64,000 bases of DNA from contig CM077664.1 in the NCBI GenBank assembly GCA_039707655.1, positions 29,128,781 to 29,192,780 of the forward strand, read 5' to 3'. This document shows, in pieces, positions 10,735-23,346 of the stretch (the first letter of the stretch is position 1; every line of letters begins with the position of its first letter). This DNA is from Elymus sibiricus (lineage: Eukaryota > Streptophyta > Magnoliopsida > Poales > Poaceae). Under the pieces are notes generated by a model. That model did not search any database, had not been told where the DNA came from, and worked only from the letters and a program-made list of their open reading frames with translations. Position numbers and translations under genes: made by a program.

Positions 10735-13577
10735 CGTAACACCCCTATGTAATGAGCTACAGTGATCCTCAAGATTATGCTTAATCATTTTTATTTACCA
10801 TGCTTGATCACATTGGAATCATATCTCATTTCAAATTCCAATTCAAATTTAAATTCAAATATGTGGTGAAAATAAAAGTTGTTCAAATCCAGGAACTTAA
10901 AAAAGTTCATAATTTTGGAAATAATCCATTGTGAATTATGTTCAGGAAAACAACATCACCAAAATTCCCTAGATGTCTCTAACATCTTGAAAACAGAGCC
11001 AACAGCACCATTTTGGCACTTTAATTGCAATTTAAAATCCAATTGAAATTATTTTTGCCCCAAACTTTTTGTGGCAGTGCACAATATTCCTTGCTATTTG
11101 TTTCCACCAGTGGCACGCGCTGGCCCATTGACCAGTGGGCCCAGTGGGTCCCGCTCGCAGGGTTGACTAGGTCAACCCCGCTGACTGGGTAGCATGGGCC
11201 ACTGACATGTGGACCCCACACTGTTTAAACGTTTTTAAAAAAATAAATAAAATGCTAATTAAACTGTTAATTATTCTGTTAATTAATCAGTCAGTGACAG
11301 TGGGTCCCACTAGCTAATTAGGTTAATTAGTTAAAATTAAAACCCTGTTAATTAGTTCTGTGAATGACAGGTGGGACCCACCTGTCAGTTTGACTGGTCA
11401 GCTGGTCAGTTGACCGCTGACGCAATGCTGACATCATGCTGACGTCATATTTACTTTTCTGTCGAATTTAGTAATTAAAATAATTTCAGAAAATGCTTAA
11501 AACTTTGAAAAATCATAGAAATTAAACCGTAGCTCGGATCAAAAAGTTTTCTACATGAAAGTTGATCAGAAAAATGAGACGAATCCGAATATGCCCTCCA
11601 TTTACCTGTCACATGCCCACAGTTATGCAAACATGCAACCTTCCCCTCTGGTTCATCTGTCTGACAGGTGCCCAAAGTCGGGAAAATATCCCCAGATATT
11701 TTCCCGCTCCGCTTGCAACGTGTAGTACTGCGATAGGTCACCCCTAGCACAGCATACTGCCTTGCCATGCATCGAGATGCATTTGTTTGCTTGTATTTAT
11801 TGTTTCTTCCCCCTCTTCTCCTCCGATAGACCCCGAGACTAACGCTGCTCCCGAGTACGACTACACCGCAGAGGACCAGTCCCTTTCAGCAGAGCTTCCA
11901 GGCAAGCAAACCCCCTTGATCTTCCCGATATCGCCCATTCTTTCTCTCTCATGCTTGCATTAGATTTTTCTACTGTTTTAGATAGCTCCTATTCTGATGC
12001 ATAGCCTGCTTTTATAACCTGCTATTGTTACTTTACCTGTTATCCTATATGCTTAGTATAGGTCGGTTAGTGATCCATCAGTGACCCCTCACCCTTGTCC
12101 CTGTTGCCCCGCTTTGTTTCCACTGCCCCGATCAATGAGATCGAGGGGCCGAGACCAGTACTTTATATTATTCAGTCCCTTGGTGAAGTCGGGTCGGCCC
12201 CGAGGGGTACCCGCGAGGTATGTGAAGACGGATTGACCATGAGGGTACCCGCGAGATAATTACGTGGCACGGTCAGGCATTCCTAGCCCTTGTCGTAAGC
12301 CCACGAGACGGGGCGACGGGACCACAGATCGTGGATCGCTGATTGACACCGCGCGCTACCAACGCAACAATGGGTTTGGATATGTGATTTGAGTAGGCCT
12401 CTGGCCTTTTCGCTCTAACCACCACGCGGGAATAAGTATGGGCACTTGGCGTCGTATGTATCAGCCGAAGCTCTCCAGATGTCAGCAGTTGTGTGGCGCG
12501 CGTCGGGTTGGACTGGGAAAGCCTGCGCTTGTATTAAGGGGGCTAGGTCTACTCACCGGCCGCGTACGCAACGTGCAGGAGTGCAAAGGGCGATGCGCCC
12601 AAGACGCCTGCGTGCTTAGGAGGTAGACCGGCGTGCTGGCCTCTCTGTTGAGCCTAGGTAGGGCTGCGATGTGTCGATCAGCCGAGGCCGGGCATGGACC
12701 GTGTAGGTGTGTCCAGCCAGAGTTAATCGAGCGTGTTGGGTAAAGTTGGTGCACCCCTACAGGGAAGTATATCTATTCGAATAGCCGTGTCCACGGTAAC
12801 GGATGCTCAGAAAGTATCCCGATCTACTACTACTAGAATTGGATACATGGTGATGTTACTAATATGTTGGCTCCGGGATCACTTTCTCGCAAGGAGTCGA
12901 GAAAGGATCTTTGGGCGTTGTTGCTACTTGATGCCACTACTATATATATGTGTGTTAATCTACACTCTTCTAATGCTGCAAGACTCTGAAGATGCTAGTC
13001 TTCGATAGGCTAGGCCTTCCCCTCTATTCTGGCATTTCTGCAGTCTAGTCCACAGATACAGCCCCTCCTTGATACCGTTGCATAAATAGAATAGTTCTGA
13101 TGTAAGTCTTGTGAGTACTTTGGATGAGTACTCACGGTTGCTTTGCTTCCCTTTTCCCCCATACCCCTTTGCTGCGATCAGATGACGGAGCCCAGGAGTC
13201 AGCTGCTACCGCCGACGACTACTAGTACCCCACCGGCGGAGCCTACTACTACGTGGAGGCCGACGACCAGGAGTAGATTCGGAGGCTCCCAGGCAGGAGG
13301 CCTGCGCCGTTCGATCTAGCTATCGTTGTTTTGCTCAGCCTTCTTAAGGCAGACTTGTTTCCCTTTTATGTCTGTACTCAGATATTTGTTGCTTCCGCTG
13401 ACGCTTATACGCGAGCTTATGTATTCGAGCCCTCGAGGCCCCTGACTTGTATTATGAAGCTTGTATGACTTTTATTTGTGTTTAGAGTTGTGTTGTGATA
13501 TCTTCAAGTGAGTCCTTAGGCTTGATCGTGTGCATTTGCGTGTATGATTAGTGCACGATTAAGTCGGGGGCGTCACA
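10735..13577 (+). repeat. Solo LTR, about 2.84 kb, with target duplication GGTGG
   Basis: The ends are CGTAACACCCC at 10735 and GGGGGCGTCACA at 13566-13577. With a T restored at the first base these are imperfect inverted termini of the TGT(A/G)AC(A/G)CCCC type. GGTGG stands on both sides (10730-10734 and 13578-13582). No internal region, primer site or polypurine tract is present, which fits loss by LTR-LTR recombination. The inside is non-coding; the GC-rich part at 12100-13320 has several short ORFs with no protein character. The family is not named here. Confidence 0.8.
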
Positions 13578-13582
13578 GGTGG

Positions 13583-15175
13583 CCACTGACATTAGCAGTG
13601 AGGTCGGAGCATGATTTATCATTGATTGAGTCTTTGTGTTGGTCGGATCGGGGGCGCGCGATGGTTAACTCCTCCCAACCTCCCCCCTAGGGACATGCGA
13701 GTAGTACTTTGCTTCGAAGGCTAATAGGCTTTGCAATATGTATGTGAGTTCTTTATGACTAATGTGAGTCCATGGATTATACGCATTCTCACCCTTCCGC
13801 AATTTGCTAGCCTCTTCGGTACCGTGCATTGCCCTTTCTCACCTCGAGAGTTGGTGCAAACTTCGCTGGTGCATCCAAACTCCGTGATATGATACGCTCT
13901 ATCACACATAAGCCTCCTTATATCTTCTTCAAAACAGCCATCATACCTACCTATTATGTCATTTTCATAGCCATTCCGAGATATATTGCCATGCAACTTC
14001 CATCATCATCATATACATGACTTGAGCATTCCTTGTCATATTGCTTTGCATGATCATAAGATAGCTAGCATGATATTTTCATGGCTTGTCCGTTTTTTGA
14101 TATCTTTGCTATGCTAGATCATTGCACATCCTGGTACACTGTCAGAGGCATTCATATAGAGTCATCTTGTATAGTTTTTATCGAGTTGTAAGTAAATGAA
14201 AGTGTGATGATCATCATTATTAGAGCATTGTCCCAGTGAGGAAAGGATGATGCAGACCATGATTCCCCCACATGTCAGGATGAGACTCCGGACGAAAAAT
14301 GAAAAAAAAGAGGCCAAAAAGAGCCCATCAAAAAAAAGAAAAAAAGAAAAAGAAAAAAAGAAAAAGAAAAAAAATGAGAGAAAAAGAGAGAAGGGGCAAA
14401 GTTACTATCATATTACCACACTTGTGCTTCAGAGTAGCACCATGTTCTTCATATAGAGAGTCTCCAGAGTTGTCACTTTCATATACTAGTGAGAATTTTT
14501 CATTATAGAACTTGGCTTGTATATTCCGATGATGGGCTTCCTCAAATGCCCGAGGTCTTCATGAGCAAGCAAGTTGGATGCACACCCACTTAGTTTCCGT
14601 TGAGCTTTCATACACTTATAGCTCTTAGTGCATCCGTTGCATGGCAATCCCTACTCGCATTGATATCAATCGATGGGCATCTCCATAGCCCATTGATTAG
14701 CCGCGTTGATGCGAGACTATCTTCCTTTTTGACTTCCCTTATTGATCTCTAGCACCGCATTCTATTCCACCCATAGTGCTATGCCCATGGCTCATGCTCA
14801 TGTATTGAGTGAAGTTGAAAATGCTGAAGCGCGTTAAAAAGTATGATCCAATTGCTTGGTTTGGCACCGGGGTACTCTTGATTTTATATGTCTATGCAGG
14901 GAAGAACGAGCGTGTCATGCTTACCACAACTAAGTGTATAGAGGTTGTTTCCTTTAGCTCCGTTATTAAGAAAGGCAATGATGAAATACATGCATGTTTT
15001 GTATTATTCTTTCAATATCAAATTGATAGACTATTGCCTTGAATCACTCGTATCTTAATATTCATACCATGATTAGATTATTTGATCAACATTATGCTAG
15101 ATAGCATTCCACATCAAACAATATCTTTTTATCATTTACCTACTCGAGGACGAGAGGAATTAAGTTTGGGGATGC
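13583..15175 (+). mobile_element. Old gypsy-type element X, internal non-coding part 3
   Basis: The element continues after the second GGTGG. It is non-coding and contains a striking purine-only stretch at about 14298-14395. It ends in the words GAATTAAGTTTGGGGATGC (15157-15175), a polypurine tract directly before the 3' LTR. Long non-coding spacers between pol and the 3' LTR are usual in this group of elements. Confidence 0.7.
14298..14395 (+). repeat. A/G-only tract, about 100 bp
   Basis: The strand is almost entirely A and G, with AAAGAAAAAG words repeating. It encodes lysine-glutamate-arginine runs in two frames that are artefacts of composition. Similar tracts occur inside the internal region of Triticeae gypsy elements. 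It could form triplex structures but no function is shown. Confidence 0.6.
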
Positions 15176-16622
15176 TGATACGTCTCCGTCGTATCTATAA
15201 TTTTGGATTGTTTCATGCCAATATTCTAAAACTTTCATATACTTTTGGCAACATTTTATATTATTTTTGGGACTAACATATTGATCTAGTGCCCAGTGCC
15301 AGTTCCTGTGTTCTGTTTATTTTTTGTTTCGCAGAAAATCCATATCAAACAAAGTCCAAACGCGATAAAATTTTAAGAAGAATTATTTTGGAATATATGT
15401 GATTTTTAGGAAGAAGAATCAACGCAAGATGGTGCCCGAGGTGGCCACAAGGCAACCCGGCGCGGCCCGGGGGGGAGGGTCGCGCCGTGTTGCCTTGTGA
15501 CTCCCTCGAACGTCGGTTGGGGCCCCTCTTTCGCCGCAAGACAGATAATTTCCGGAGAAAAATCCCCTCAAAATTTCATCCCAATCGGAGTTACGGATCT
15601 CTGGGAATATAAGAAACGGTTTTCGGCCAGAAAAACAGAACGCAAAACAGAAGAGAAACAAAGAGATAGATCCAATCTCGGAGTGGCTCCTACCCTCCGG
15701 GAGCCATGGCGGCCATGGACCAGAGGGGAAACTCTCCTCCCATCTAGGGGGGAGGCCAAGCAAGAATAAGAAGGAGGGGGGCTCTCTCCCCCTCTCTTCT
15801 CGTGGCGCCGGAGTGCCGTCGGGGGAACCATCGTGATGGCGATCTACACCAACAACTTCGCCGCCGTCATCACCAACTCTCTCCCCCTCTATGCAGCGGT
15901 GTAACCTCTCTATTCCCACTGTAATTCTCTACTTGAACATGGTGCTTAATGCTACATATTATTATCCAATGATGCATAGCAATTCTATGATGTTTGAGTA
16001 GATTTCTTTTGTCCTACGGGTTAATTGTGGTATGGTGTGATTGATATGAGTTGTATGTTGATATGGTGCTGTCCTATGGTGCCCTTCGTGTAGCGCAAGC
16101 GTGTGGGATTACCGCTGTAGGGTTTGCAATACGTTCATGATTCGCTTATAGTGGGTGGCTAGAGTGATAGAAGCTTACACCCGAGTAAGGGGGTTGTTGC
16201 ATATGGGAGTAAAGGGGACTTGTTACTTAATGCTATGGTTGGGTTTTACCTTAATGATCTTTAGTATTTGCGGATGCTTGCTAGAGTTCCAATCATAAGA
16301 ACATGTGATCCAAGTACAGAAAGTATGTTAGCGTATGCCTCTCCCTGATTGCATATAATAATTATCACACATGTTATATTCAAATGCCTATGGACAATCT
16401 TTCTCATCGTTCTACAAAAGCTCTCTACTAAACAACTAACTTTTATTATCTTGCAAATTACTCCTAGTTTTATTCCCGCTAACATTAAGTGTGCGTAGAG
16501 TTGTATCGGTGGTCGATAGAACTTGAAGGGAATAATAATTCTACCTTTAGCTCCTCATTGGGGTCAACACTCTTACTTATCGAAAAAGGCTACAATTGAT
16601 CCCCTATACTTGTGGGTTATCA
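15176..16622 (+). repeat. 3' LTR of element X (1447 bp)
   Basis: It starts TGATACGTCTCCGTCGTATC and ends CTATACTTGTGGGTTATCA. Start and end words resemble those of the Athila-type LTR at 8511-10030, so the two elements belong to related families. A TATAAG motif sits near 15608. The 5' partner LTR lies outside the window, so no age can be given. Confidence 0.85.
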
Positions 16623-18815
16623 TTGCCCATGCCGGACCAGCGGATAGCCTTCTACACCTTGCTATGGTGGTCATCTTTGCTATCTCCCTTGAGCGCATCA
16701 AGCAATCGGTCTGCTGGACGGACCAAACTGTAGTCTTTTCACCTTATTGAATTTGACATGTCTTGGATCATGCTAAAACAAGTACGCCATGTTATCAATT
16801 TTCATTCAGTCAATTAGTGGAACTATAATTGTGTGCTATTCCTAGATAGTGATCACAAGTGTATTGTTATTCTTTACCTAAGAGTGTGGCCTTTTACATT
16901 TATTGTACAAGATGTTTATGTACTCATATGTATTGCCAATAATTTTCAGTCCATGTTCCATGCACTGAAGATTTGTTTATGTCTTTGAAGCAATGATTTT
17001 CATACACCGCTGAGATATTTGTGTCTAATGTTTTTTATTCGTAGAGAAATGTTCTCCCTCCTGCTAGCCGCATGTTGTCTTCATGATGTAAAAAAATACA
17101 ATAAGATTTGCTCAACTCTGCCAAGTTTAGAAGATTGGAAGCAACCTATTAATAGTGATTTTAATGCGTTTTGTCATTTTTCTCAGTGTCAAATCTGTTT
17201 AAACATACCGACCATTATGTTGTTTATGATGTCAGACGTCAAGTTGTAGTTTTTAGCAACTAACCGTGAATAACATGTTATGACTTATGTAATCGTTTTG
17301 TACATAATGGAAAATCTTTAAGGTGTCGTATTTTAAAATGACACTTCACAAATAGAAATATGTTTGGTCACTAAATTCAGTTGAATTATCACCATAGTTG
17401 GTTATCCATGTGTTCTGACATGGGGAGTACCTTTAGATTAGTTGCCCGAAATTCAGGTCCAATGTACTATTGGATATTCACCTGGATTTAGGAAAACCTA
17501 TTTTGTCAGTAGAATCGATGCTATCAGTGTGTACTTTGCTTATGTACTCTTCTCATCTAGGCTTGAGGGGCCAATGAACAAATTTCTGCAATTGGATTTG
17601 TCAGGCATTGTACTAGAACTATAAAATCACAAGTAAGCCTTCTTTTATTGACTGTGCTTTTCTTACAAACTGAGTGTAGTTAGTATTGCATTTCGGCCTG
17701 AATTAAGTTTATGTTAGTTGCTTATCTTTTTTGTTCTTCAGATCATGTAGAAAACATGTCATTCATGTGTAATTATTTTGGTAGGATCTTAGGCTTAACC
17801 TTCAAATCTTGGTTTTGTATTCTGAATTGAGATCCATGTTAAATATATTTGTTATTGATGTTAATTGTCAGATACATATATAGGCTAAGATCTTTTCCGC
17901 TTATACTAAGAGTTGACTAATTAATGGGACTCCACATACATTTAAACCACATGTGGTTGACATCGCCGTTAGCTTGCTACATGTTGGCACAACGGTTTCC
18001 TGTTTTTATACTGACACAGTGATCAACATGTCTCACTAATGTAGCACTACTGATTCTGAAGCATCATCAGTATGTGCAGAGATATGTCAAGAAACGATTA
18101 TTGCATCCCTACTAATATTCTGGCCATCTCAGTTGATATTGACACATTTGTTTCCTACTTATCTATGCATTGGACAAATAATGGACAATTGGAATCCCTA
18201 CATAAGTGAAAGATATCTCTACTGTTAATTTTTCTTAATGTCTCTGCCTCTGTCTGACAAAAAGGAAGTTATCTCAAAGGATCGTGGGTTACTGTCCATC
18301 CAAGAAAACGTAATCCTAAAAACTTTGGATTATGGAAGGTGCGTACTGTTTTGCTTCTAAATGTTTGGGATAATTGGAATCTATAATAACTATTGTTTAG
18401 CTTTCAGAAAGTTGCATCTTTTGTTGAGTTCATGGAGGACAACAATCATTCTAGGGAAGCCCATTTGATATTATGTGGCGTGAGGAGCGTCTGTTTGTTG
18501 GGCCGAATGTTTGATAATATTATCATCGAGACAGATATTTCATTGTTCCTCATCATGAGGATGAGCTTGAGAAAAACATATATTGCGAGTGGCTGAATCT
18601 ACATTGTGTGCTCATTATATATTGATTTATATCAAAATTATAGAAGATAAATGTATATCAGATCGAGCAAAAACAGATCTCAAATAGTACATGTTTTTTT
18701 TCTTAGTTTACGTCTGAATGAATTGGGCATGACACTCTTTTTTAATGTTTTATGTGTTTCATGAAGTTTCTCAGCTCGGACACACACATAAGAGCAGAAA
18801 ACTGATACTGCAATC
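16623..18815. other. Non-coding AT-rich stretch
   Basis: Apart from the possible gene relic at 18250-18594 I see no gene, LTR end or terminal repeat here. Codon-length ORFs are short and lack protein-like composition. Confidence 0.5.
18250..18594 (+). pseudogene. Possible decayed exon fragments, unidentified
   Basis: Two short stretches look like former coding sequence. One frame near 18267-18338 reads GSYLKGSWVTVHPRKRNPK and is followed by a GTGCGT donor-like word. After an AG at about 18406, a second frame near 18455-18590 reads FDIMWREERLFVGPNV, meets two stops, and continues RDRYFIVPHHEDELEK. The composition is protein-like, but frames differ and stops intervene. I do not recognise the family. 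Confidence 0.25.
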
Positions 18816-18929
18816 ATAACGAAATATTCGGGCGCGGCAAAGCACGCCTTTTGCTTCTAGTACTTATTAATGCAGCTGCATGATTCGGTGGCAACGAGCG
18901 AATCCTCCTCGCGTTTTGATCTGCATGTT

Positions 18930-19630
18930 TAGTGTTAGGGCAACAACAATGGGCCGACCCAAACGGACACACAATGTGTCTGTTTGTTGTCCCATTTTTG
19001 TCCGTTTGGGTGGCTAGACGGACACCAAAAGTCCGCCCGTGGCCCCAGTGCGCCCAATGCGTGGGCCGCATTTTAATTGTTTTTTCATTTCCATTTAAAA
19101 AAATATATGTATTAGCCGCCAAAAGTCTGTTCGTTACATTAATACAACTAAAAAACATAACTAAAAAATATATTAAACCCTAGATCTACTGGTCGTCATC
19201 CTCCTCGTCGACCAGGTCGATGTAGACTGGAGGATCCCATGGATATGGCCACCGTGCATGCCGTCGGCGCGCGCGGTGGCGTAGCTAGCACCTCCTGCTG
19301 CTCCGGCTCCACCCAATCGTGCGTGTAAGGGTCCGTGGACGTCCATGACCATGACTGCCCCACTAGCCCTGGCGGTAGGTTCGGCTGCGGGTCCGACGAC
19401 GGCATGGTGGGTAGGTGCGGTGGCCTGCAACATTGATGCGTGGAGCGCTAGTGGCAGGTCAGGCCACTGGGCGAGCTCGTCCAGCTCAGAGTCCTCGATG
19501 GCCTTCTTGAGGGACTCATCGTCCTCCTCGGCCTCCTCCTCCTACCTCACCGCGTGCGGGGGCGCTGGAGCACGCGCACGGCGGCAAAGCATGACCGGCC
19601 GCGCTTGCCGTGCTCATCGTTGAACCAGGT
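18930..19630. mobile_element. Transposon-like GC-rich fragment
   Basis: The words AAACGGACACACAATGTGTC and TCCGTTTGGGTGGCTAGACG are typical of a common non-autonomous Triticeae DNA element. The minus strand then carries a short acidic-to-alanine-rich frame (19173-19433). A related fragment with the other end of such an element lies at about 39430-39990. Termini and target duplication were not found. Confidence 0.35.
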
Positions 19631-20049
19631 AACTCTGTGTATTCGGTTTATTCAGTTTATATGGTCTGGTTTATATGATTTTTCCATTTGTATGATATTA
19701 ACACTTTGGTAAATATGGTATGAAATTAAAATACGGTTCAGTTCTGGTATATACCAAATTATTTCGACATGGTTTCGGTATATACCATAATAATCAAAGT
19801 TTATGACTCAAAACACATATATTTTTCACAAACAGTATATAACTATATGTATAAGTATATATGCATTCATGGATTCATGCATTGATGGTTGGGGCGTGCT
19901 ACGCGTCCGCCGGCTGATTTTTTGAAACATCGGCCCGGTTGTGAGCCGTCCGATCTGGCGCATCGAGCGGCTGAGCGGGACCTCCACCATTGCAACACAA
20001 GTCTTGTTGCAGATTTGTTTTTCAACAGAGCTCTTGTTTCAGATTTCTG

Positions 20050-20170
20050 CAACAGAGGTTTTGTTGCAGAATTTTTTCGCAACAGGGATGTTGTTGCAGA
20101 TTTTTTCGCAACAGAGGTCTTGCTGCAGAAATTTTTCGCAACAGAGGTTTTGCTGCAGAAATTTTTCGCA
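20050..20170 (+). repeat. Minisatellite of about 29-30 bp units, four copies
   Basis: The unit is of the form CAACAGAGGTTTTGTTGCAG followed by a T-rich linker ending in CG. Four adjacent copies with a few changes run from 20050 to 20170, and degenerate copies extend back to about 20000. Confidence 0.75.
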
Positions 20171-20294
20171 AAGAAAAACTCAACATATTGCATCAAAGAT
20201 TATGTTTCAGAAGCATCATCGATGTTGCAATCCCTCAAAACCCAATTGAGAGAGAGTCAGAGTAGAGAGCGCCATGGAAGCTCGGCCATGAGCT

Positions 20295-20302
20295 CGTGTG
20301 TG

Positions 20303-20362
<60 letters not shown>
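20295..20362 (+). repeat. Compound (GT)n(GA)n microsatellite
   Basis: About eleven GT units run straight into about twenty GA units. The flanks on both sides repeat the words ATGGAAGCTCGGCCATGAGC and ATGGGAGCTCGGCCTGGAGC, so the block seems to be a duplicated segment. Confidence 0.9.
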
Positions 20363-20369
<7 letters not shown>

Positions 20370-21320
20370 GGAGGTAAGGAGAGAGGAGGCGGGAAGGAGA
20401 AAGGGGTTGTTGGCGGAGCACCATGGGAGCTCGGCCTGGAGCTCGTATGTGGAGAGAGAGTGGTAAGGAGAGAGGAGAAAAGAAGATGAGGGAAGGAGAG
20501 AGATGATTGTGCGGCACGAGAGGATAAGGAGCTCTCGTTCCTTGTGGGTGTTTCTAGAGAAAGAGGTGGGGCAGAAGGAGAGCGACATCGCCACACGATC
20601 TCCGTTGATCGGACGGCTGCGTGGAAGACGGATCGATGTGTATTATCCGCCGGGTGAATCTAAGAGTTTCCCTTGATGGTTATGGACGTGCTTAGCAATT
20701 TTTTAAGAGAAAAATAACTATGTTAGAAGAAAATGGACGTGCTTAGCAAGGAATCTGACTCCTGTACAAGAAAAATGACTACTTGTATGGTTGTTCGTCT
20801 CAAGAAATATAAATATATTTTTACTTCAGTTTATTCGGTAAACCGGTTGGTTTATTTTTTATATACCATAAAACCGAGATTGAAAATGGTATGGAAAGTT
20901 CAGACCATACAAAACCCGGAAACAATAAAATCATAAAATTGGTTTGGTTCGGTTTATTTTTGGTATGGTTTTTCGTTCGGTTTTAAAATGCACAGAGGGA
21001 CAACCAGGTATCCCCAGTGGGGGAGTCCATGGCGAATGCCGGATCGTGGTGGAGGTCGTCGGGGAGCTGAGCACGACGACGGCAGATCTCTCCTTCCGCG
21101 CACGCCCGGAGGCCGGAACGGCCGACACGGGAACCCTTTAGTTTGGACTAAAGTATGTCCGGTTGCATGGTGATGTCCAACCCAAGGTAGTGAGTGTGCA
21201 TGACTATCGACGTGTGCCCATCTAGCTTGCAACAGTGAGTTCTTAATTGAAATTGGGAGCGGTAGCATGGAGTGACTCAAATTTGGTGGTGATATTGATC
21301 AAAGGGTCTCGAGATTCAGA

Positions 21321-21720
21321 GTGAAAACTCTAGGTCTAACCTGGTTGTGCATGTCAATGGTGGTGTTATACATAATACCCTTGTTGAAAGCGTTCTCAGG
21401 GGTTTGCTCAGACTTCTTCGAGGTGAACACTCAAGATCTAACCTCCATGTGTGGATCTGACAACGACGACGCTTATGTGTCGTTTTCTTTCCAAGGTCAT
21501 CGTTTTTCATGCACGTTTCCCATAGTCCGAGTGTTGTCATCGGTGATGTTGTTGTTGTGTGCTCGAGTTCGGTTCGACATGATTTCAAGGGTTGCATTTT
21601 ATTTTTTTGCGTTTGTATTGGTGTTGGTTGTGTGCACCCTAATCATGCAAATGTCGGATCGTATGGTCATGGTGCTTGTATTCTCTTAATGCAACACCGT
21701 GAGTAAATAAAATTCGCCCT
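21321..21720 (+). mobile_element. Possible retroposon 3' end
   Basis: GT-rich sequence ends in CACCGTGAGTAAATAAAATTC, which resembles the tail of a LINE-type or processed insertion in Triticeae. A single frame of 122 codons (21321-21689) is hydrophobic but has no domain. The call is weak. Confidence 0.25.
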
Positions 21721-21729
21721 TCATCAAAT

Positions 21730-21850
21730 GGCTGCAATTTCAACACCAAGAGACAGGACGCATCTTGCTATAAACGGGAACTTGGAGCTGTGGATAGCGA
21801 CTCCCATTCAATAGAAAACTGACATGCCAAACTGAATGCATATCCTATCT
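21730..21850 (+). promoter_or_regulatory. Orphan promoter module copy P1
   Basis: The core reads GGCTGCAATTTCAACACCAA, then CATCTTGCTATAAACGGGAA, then GAATGCATATCC. The same core occurs at 21995, 40155, 43811, 47449 and 48746, the later copies lying upstream of thionin-like genes or relics. Here no coding exon follows, so it is a displaced copy. Confidence 0.7.
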
Positions 21851-21866
21851 ACTCTAATATATAATA

Positions 21867-21958
21867 CTCCCCCGTCTCAAAATAAGTGTCTCAACTTTAG
21901 TACAACTTTGTACTAAAGTTAGTACAAAGTTAAGACACTTATTTTGGGACGGAGGAAG
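21867..21958. mobile_element. Stowaway MITE (Thalos-like), 92 bp
   Basis: A near-perfect inverted repeat starts CTCCCCCGTCTCAAAATAAG and ends with its complement CTTATTTTGGGACGGAGGAAG. TA stands on both sides (21865-21866 and 21959-21960). It lies between two tandem promoter-module copies. Confidence 0.92.
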
Positions 21959-21994
21959 TACTAGCATACTCTAGCGCATAAAATACTATCAAAT

Positions 21995-22156
21995 GGCTAC
22001 AATTTCAACAGCATGAGACAGGACGCATCTTGCTATAAACGAGAACTTGGGAGCTGTGGATCGCTGACTCCCATTCAATAGAAAACTGACATGCCAAACT
22101 GAATGCATATCCGTTTCGGCCCCAACAATCCTCTGGCGCAACATATATATCTTATA
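21995..22156 (+). promoter_or_regulatory. Orphan promoter module copy P2, left part
   Basis: It is a tandem copy of P1 about 265 bp downstream (GGCTACAATTTCAACAGCAT, then CTTGCTATAAACGAGAACTT). It continues into CCCCAACAATCCTCTGGCGC and stops at the Mutator-like insertion; the sequence resumes at 23718. No coding exon follows. Confidence 0.7.
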
Positions 22157-22855
22157 GAGGTAATATCACCGGAAGTCATAGAACTTGCGCTCGATGCCCA
22201 GTTTGGTGCTAAAACTTTAAAAATACGGTTTTGTGGTCATCCAACTTGCGTTTTCGTGCAAATACGGTGACTTCGCTCGTATTCAGACTTATCATGCACT
22301 TATGTGGCATGCCATCGTGGCTATGGCCCACTGTCAGCAACGGAAAAGCTCCGTGCAACACACATGTTTTTTTTTCAGAGGCCCCCCTCGCACTGTATTT
22401 ATAACTAAGCAGAAGTCCCTCAATTGCATGCGTGGGTCCCACTTGTGGTGTAAGAAATGAGAATAAAATAAAAAAGGGTCATCCAACTTGCGTTCTCGTA
22501 CAAATACTGTCACTTCGCTTGTATTCAGACTTATCATGTGCTTATGTTTTTTTTTCAGAGGCCCCCCTCGCACTGTATTTATAACTAAGCAGAAGTCCAT
22601 CAATTGCATGTGTGGGTCCCACTTGTGGTGTAAGAAATGAGAATAAAATAAAAAAGGGTCATCCAACTTGTGTTCTCGTGCAAATACAGTCACTTCGCTT
22701 GTATTCAGACTTATCATTCGCTTATGTGGCATGCCATCGTGGCTATGGCCCACTGCTGTATTTATAACTAAGCAGAAACCCCTCAATTGCATGTGTGGGT
22801 CCTACTTGTGGTGTAAGAAATGAGAATGAGAATAAAATAAAAAAAGGGCCAGAAG

Positions 22856-22915
22856 GGGATTCGACCTGCGGACCTCGGGGACGCGCAAGCACTAGCAAAC
22901 CACTGTATCACCTCA
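22856..22915 (-). repeat. tRNA-like (SINE-head-like) sequence inside the Mutator-like element
   Basis: On the minus strand the sequence reads GATACAGTGGTTTGCTAGTG and later GCAGGTCGAATCCCC, resembling the A and B boxes of a tRNA-derived promoter. It does not fold as a full tRNA by eye and lacks a clear acceptor stem. It may be a captured SINE head. Confidence 0.35.
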
Positions 22916-23346
22916 TATTCCTATTTTAAAGTTTAACCCATAATGTAGAAAACTTTTTCACGAGCGATATTTTTTTCGATTCCTTTTTTTTCGGAAGGGG
23001 TCAGAAAATGCGCCCGAAATTCCAGTTTTTTTCCGCCCGAAATTTCAAGTAGTTGTCGTGGCCAAAATATAAAAAGCGTAGTTTCTCTTTGTTTCTTTAT
23101 TGACAGACAAATATGTTCTTGGCGTAGCAGTTACCTCCTGTGCTTCCACGTTCTAGGCAGAGAGACCGAATCTGGCCGGCCCCTTTTTTTCAGCAATATT
23201 ATCCATGCGCCCAGTTAAGAACTCTTGGTTGATCCACTGACAGGTGGGCCCCGTGTTGATTAGCCTAATTACCTGGTTCTGTGTTGGGGCTTTTGAGTGT
23301 AACTAAATAAAATTTAGTTGTGCCTGTTCAACATCAAACAGAACTG

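Larger units (their letters stand above)
19880..20660. mobile_element. Possible Mutator-type fragment with GC-rich ends
   Basis: The left side reads GCGTCCGCCGGCTGATTT and the right side ends in TATCCGCCGGGTGAATC, which are roughly inverted to each other. Between them are the minisatellite at 20050-20170 and a compound microsatellite. Predicted ORFs here are translations of the repeats. Target duplications could not be fixed. Confidence 0.3.

Noticed and set aside
11475..13320. Several ORFs of 60-97 codons in the solo LTR
   Set aside because: They have no protein features and the region is bounded by LTR termini and a target duplication.
14247..14508. Lysine/glutamate-rich ORFs
   Set aside because: They are direct translations of an A/G-only tract.
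20216..20596. Overlapping ORFs of up to 126 codons around 20.2-20.6 kb
   Set aside because: They read through a (GT)n(GA)n microsatellite and its GA-rich flanks.
22334..22792. A 152-codon minus-strand ORF with internal repeats
   Set aside because: It translates the three tandem repeats of the Mutator-like element; no protein family fits.
22856..22915. A tRNA gene
   Set aside because: A- and B-box-like words are present but no complete cloverleaf or acceptor stem is visible.
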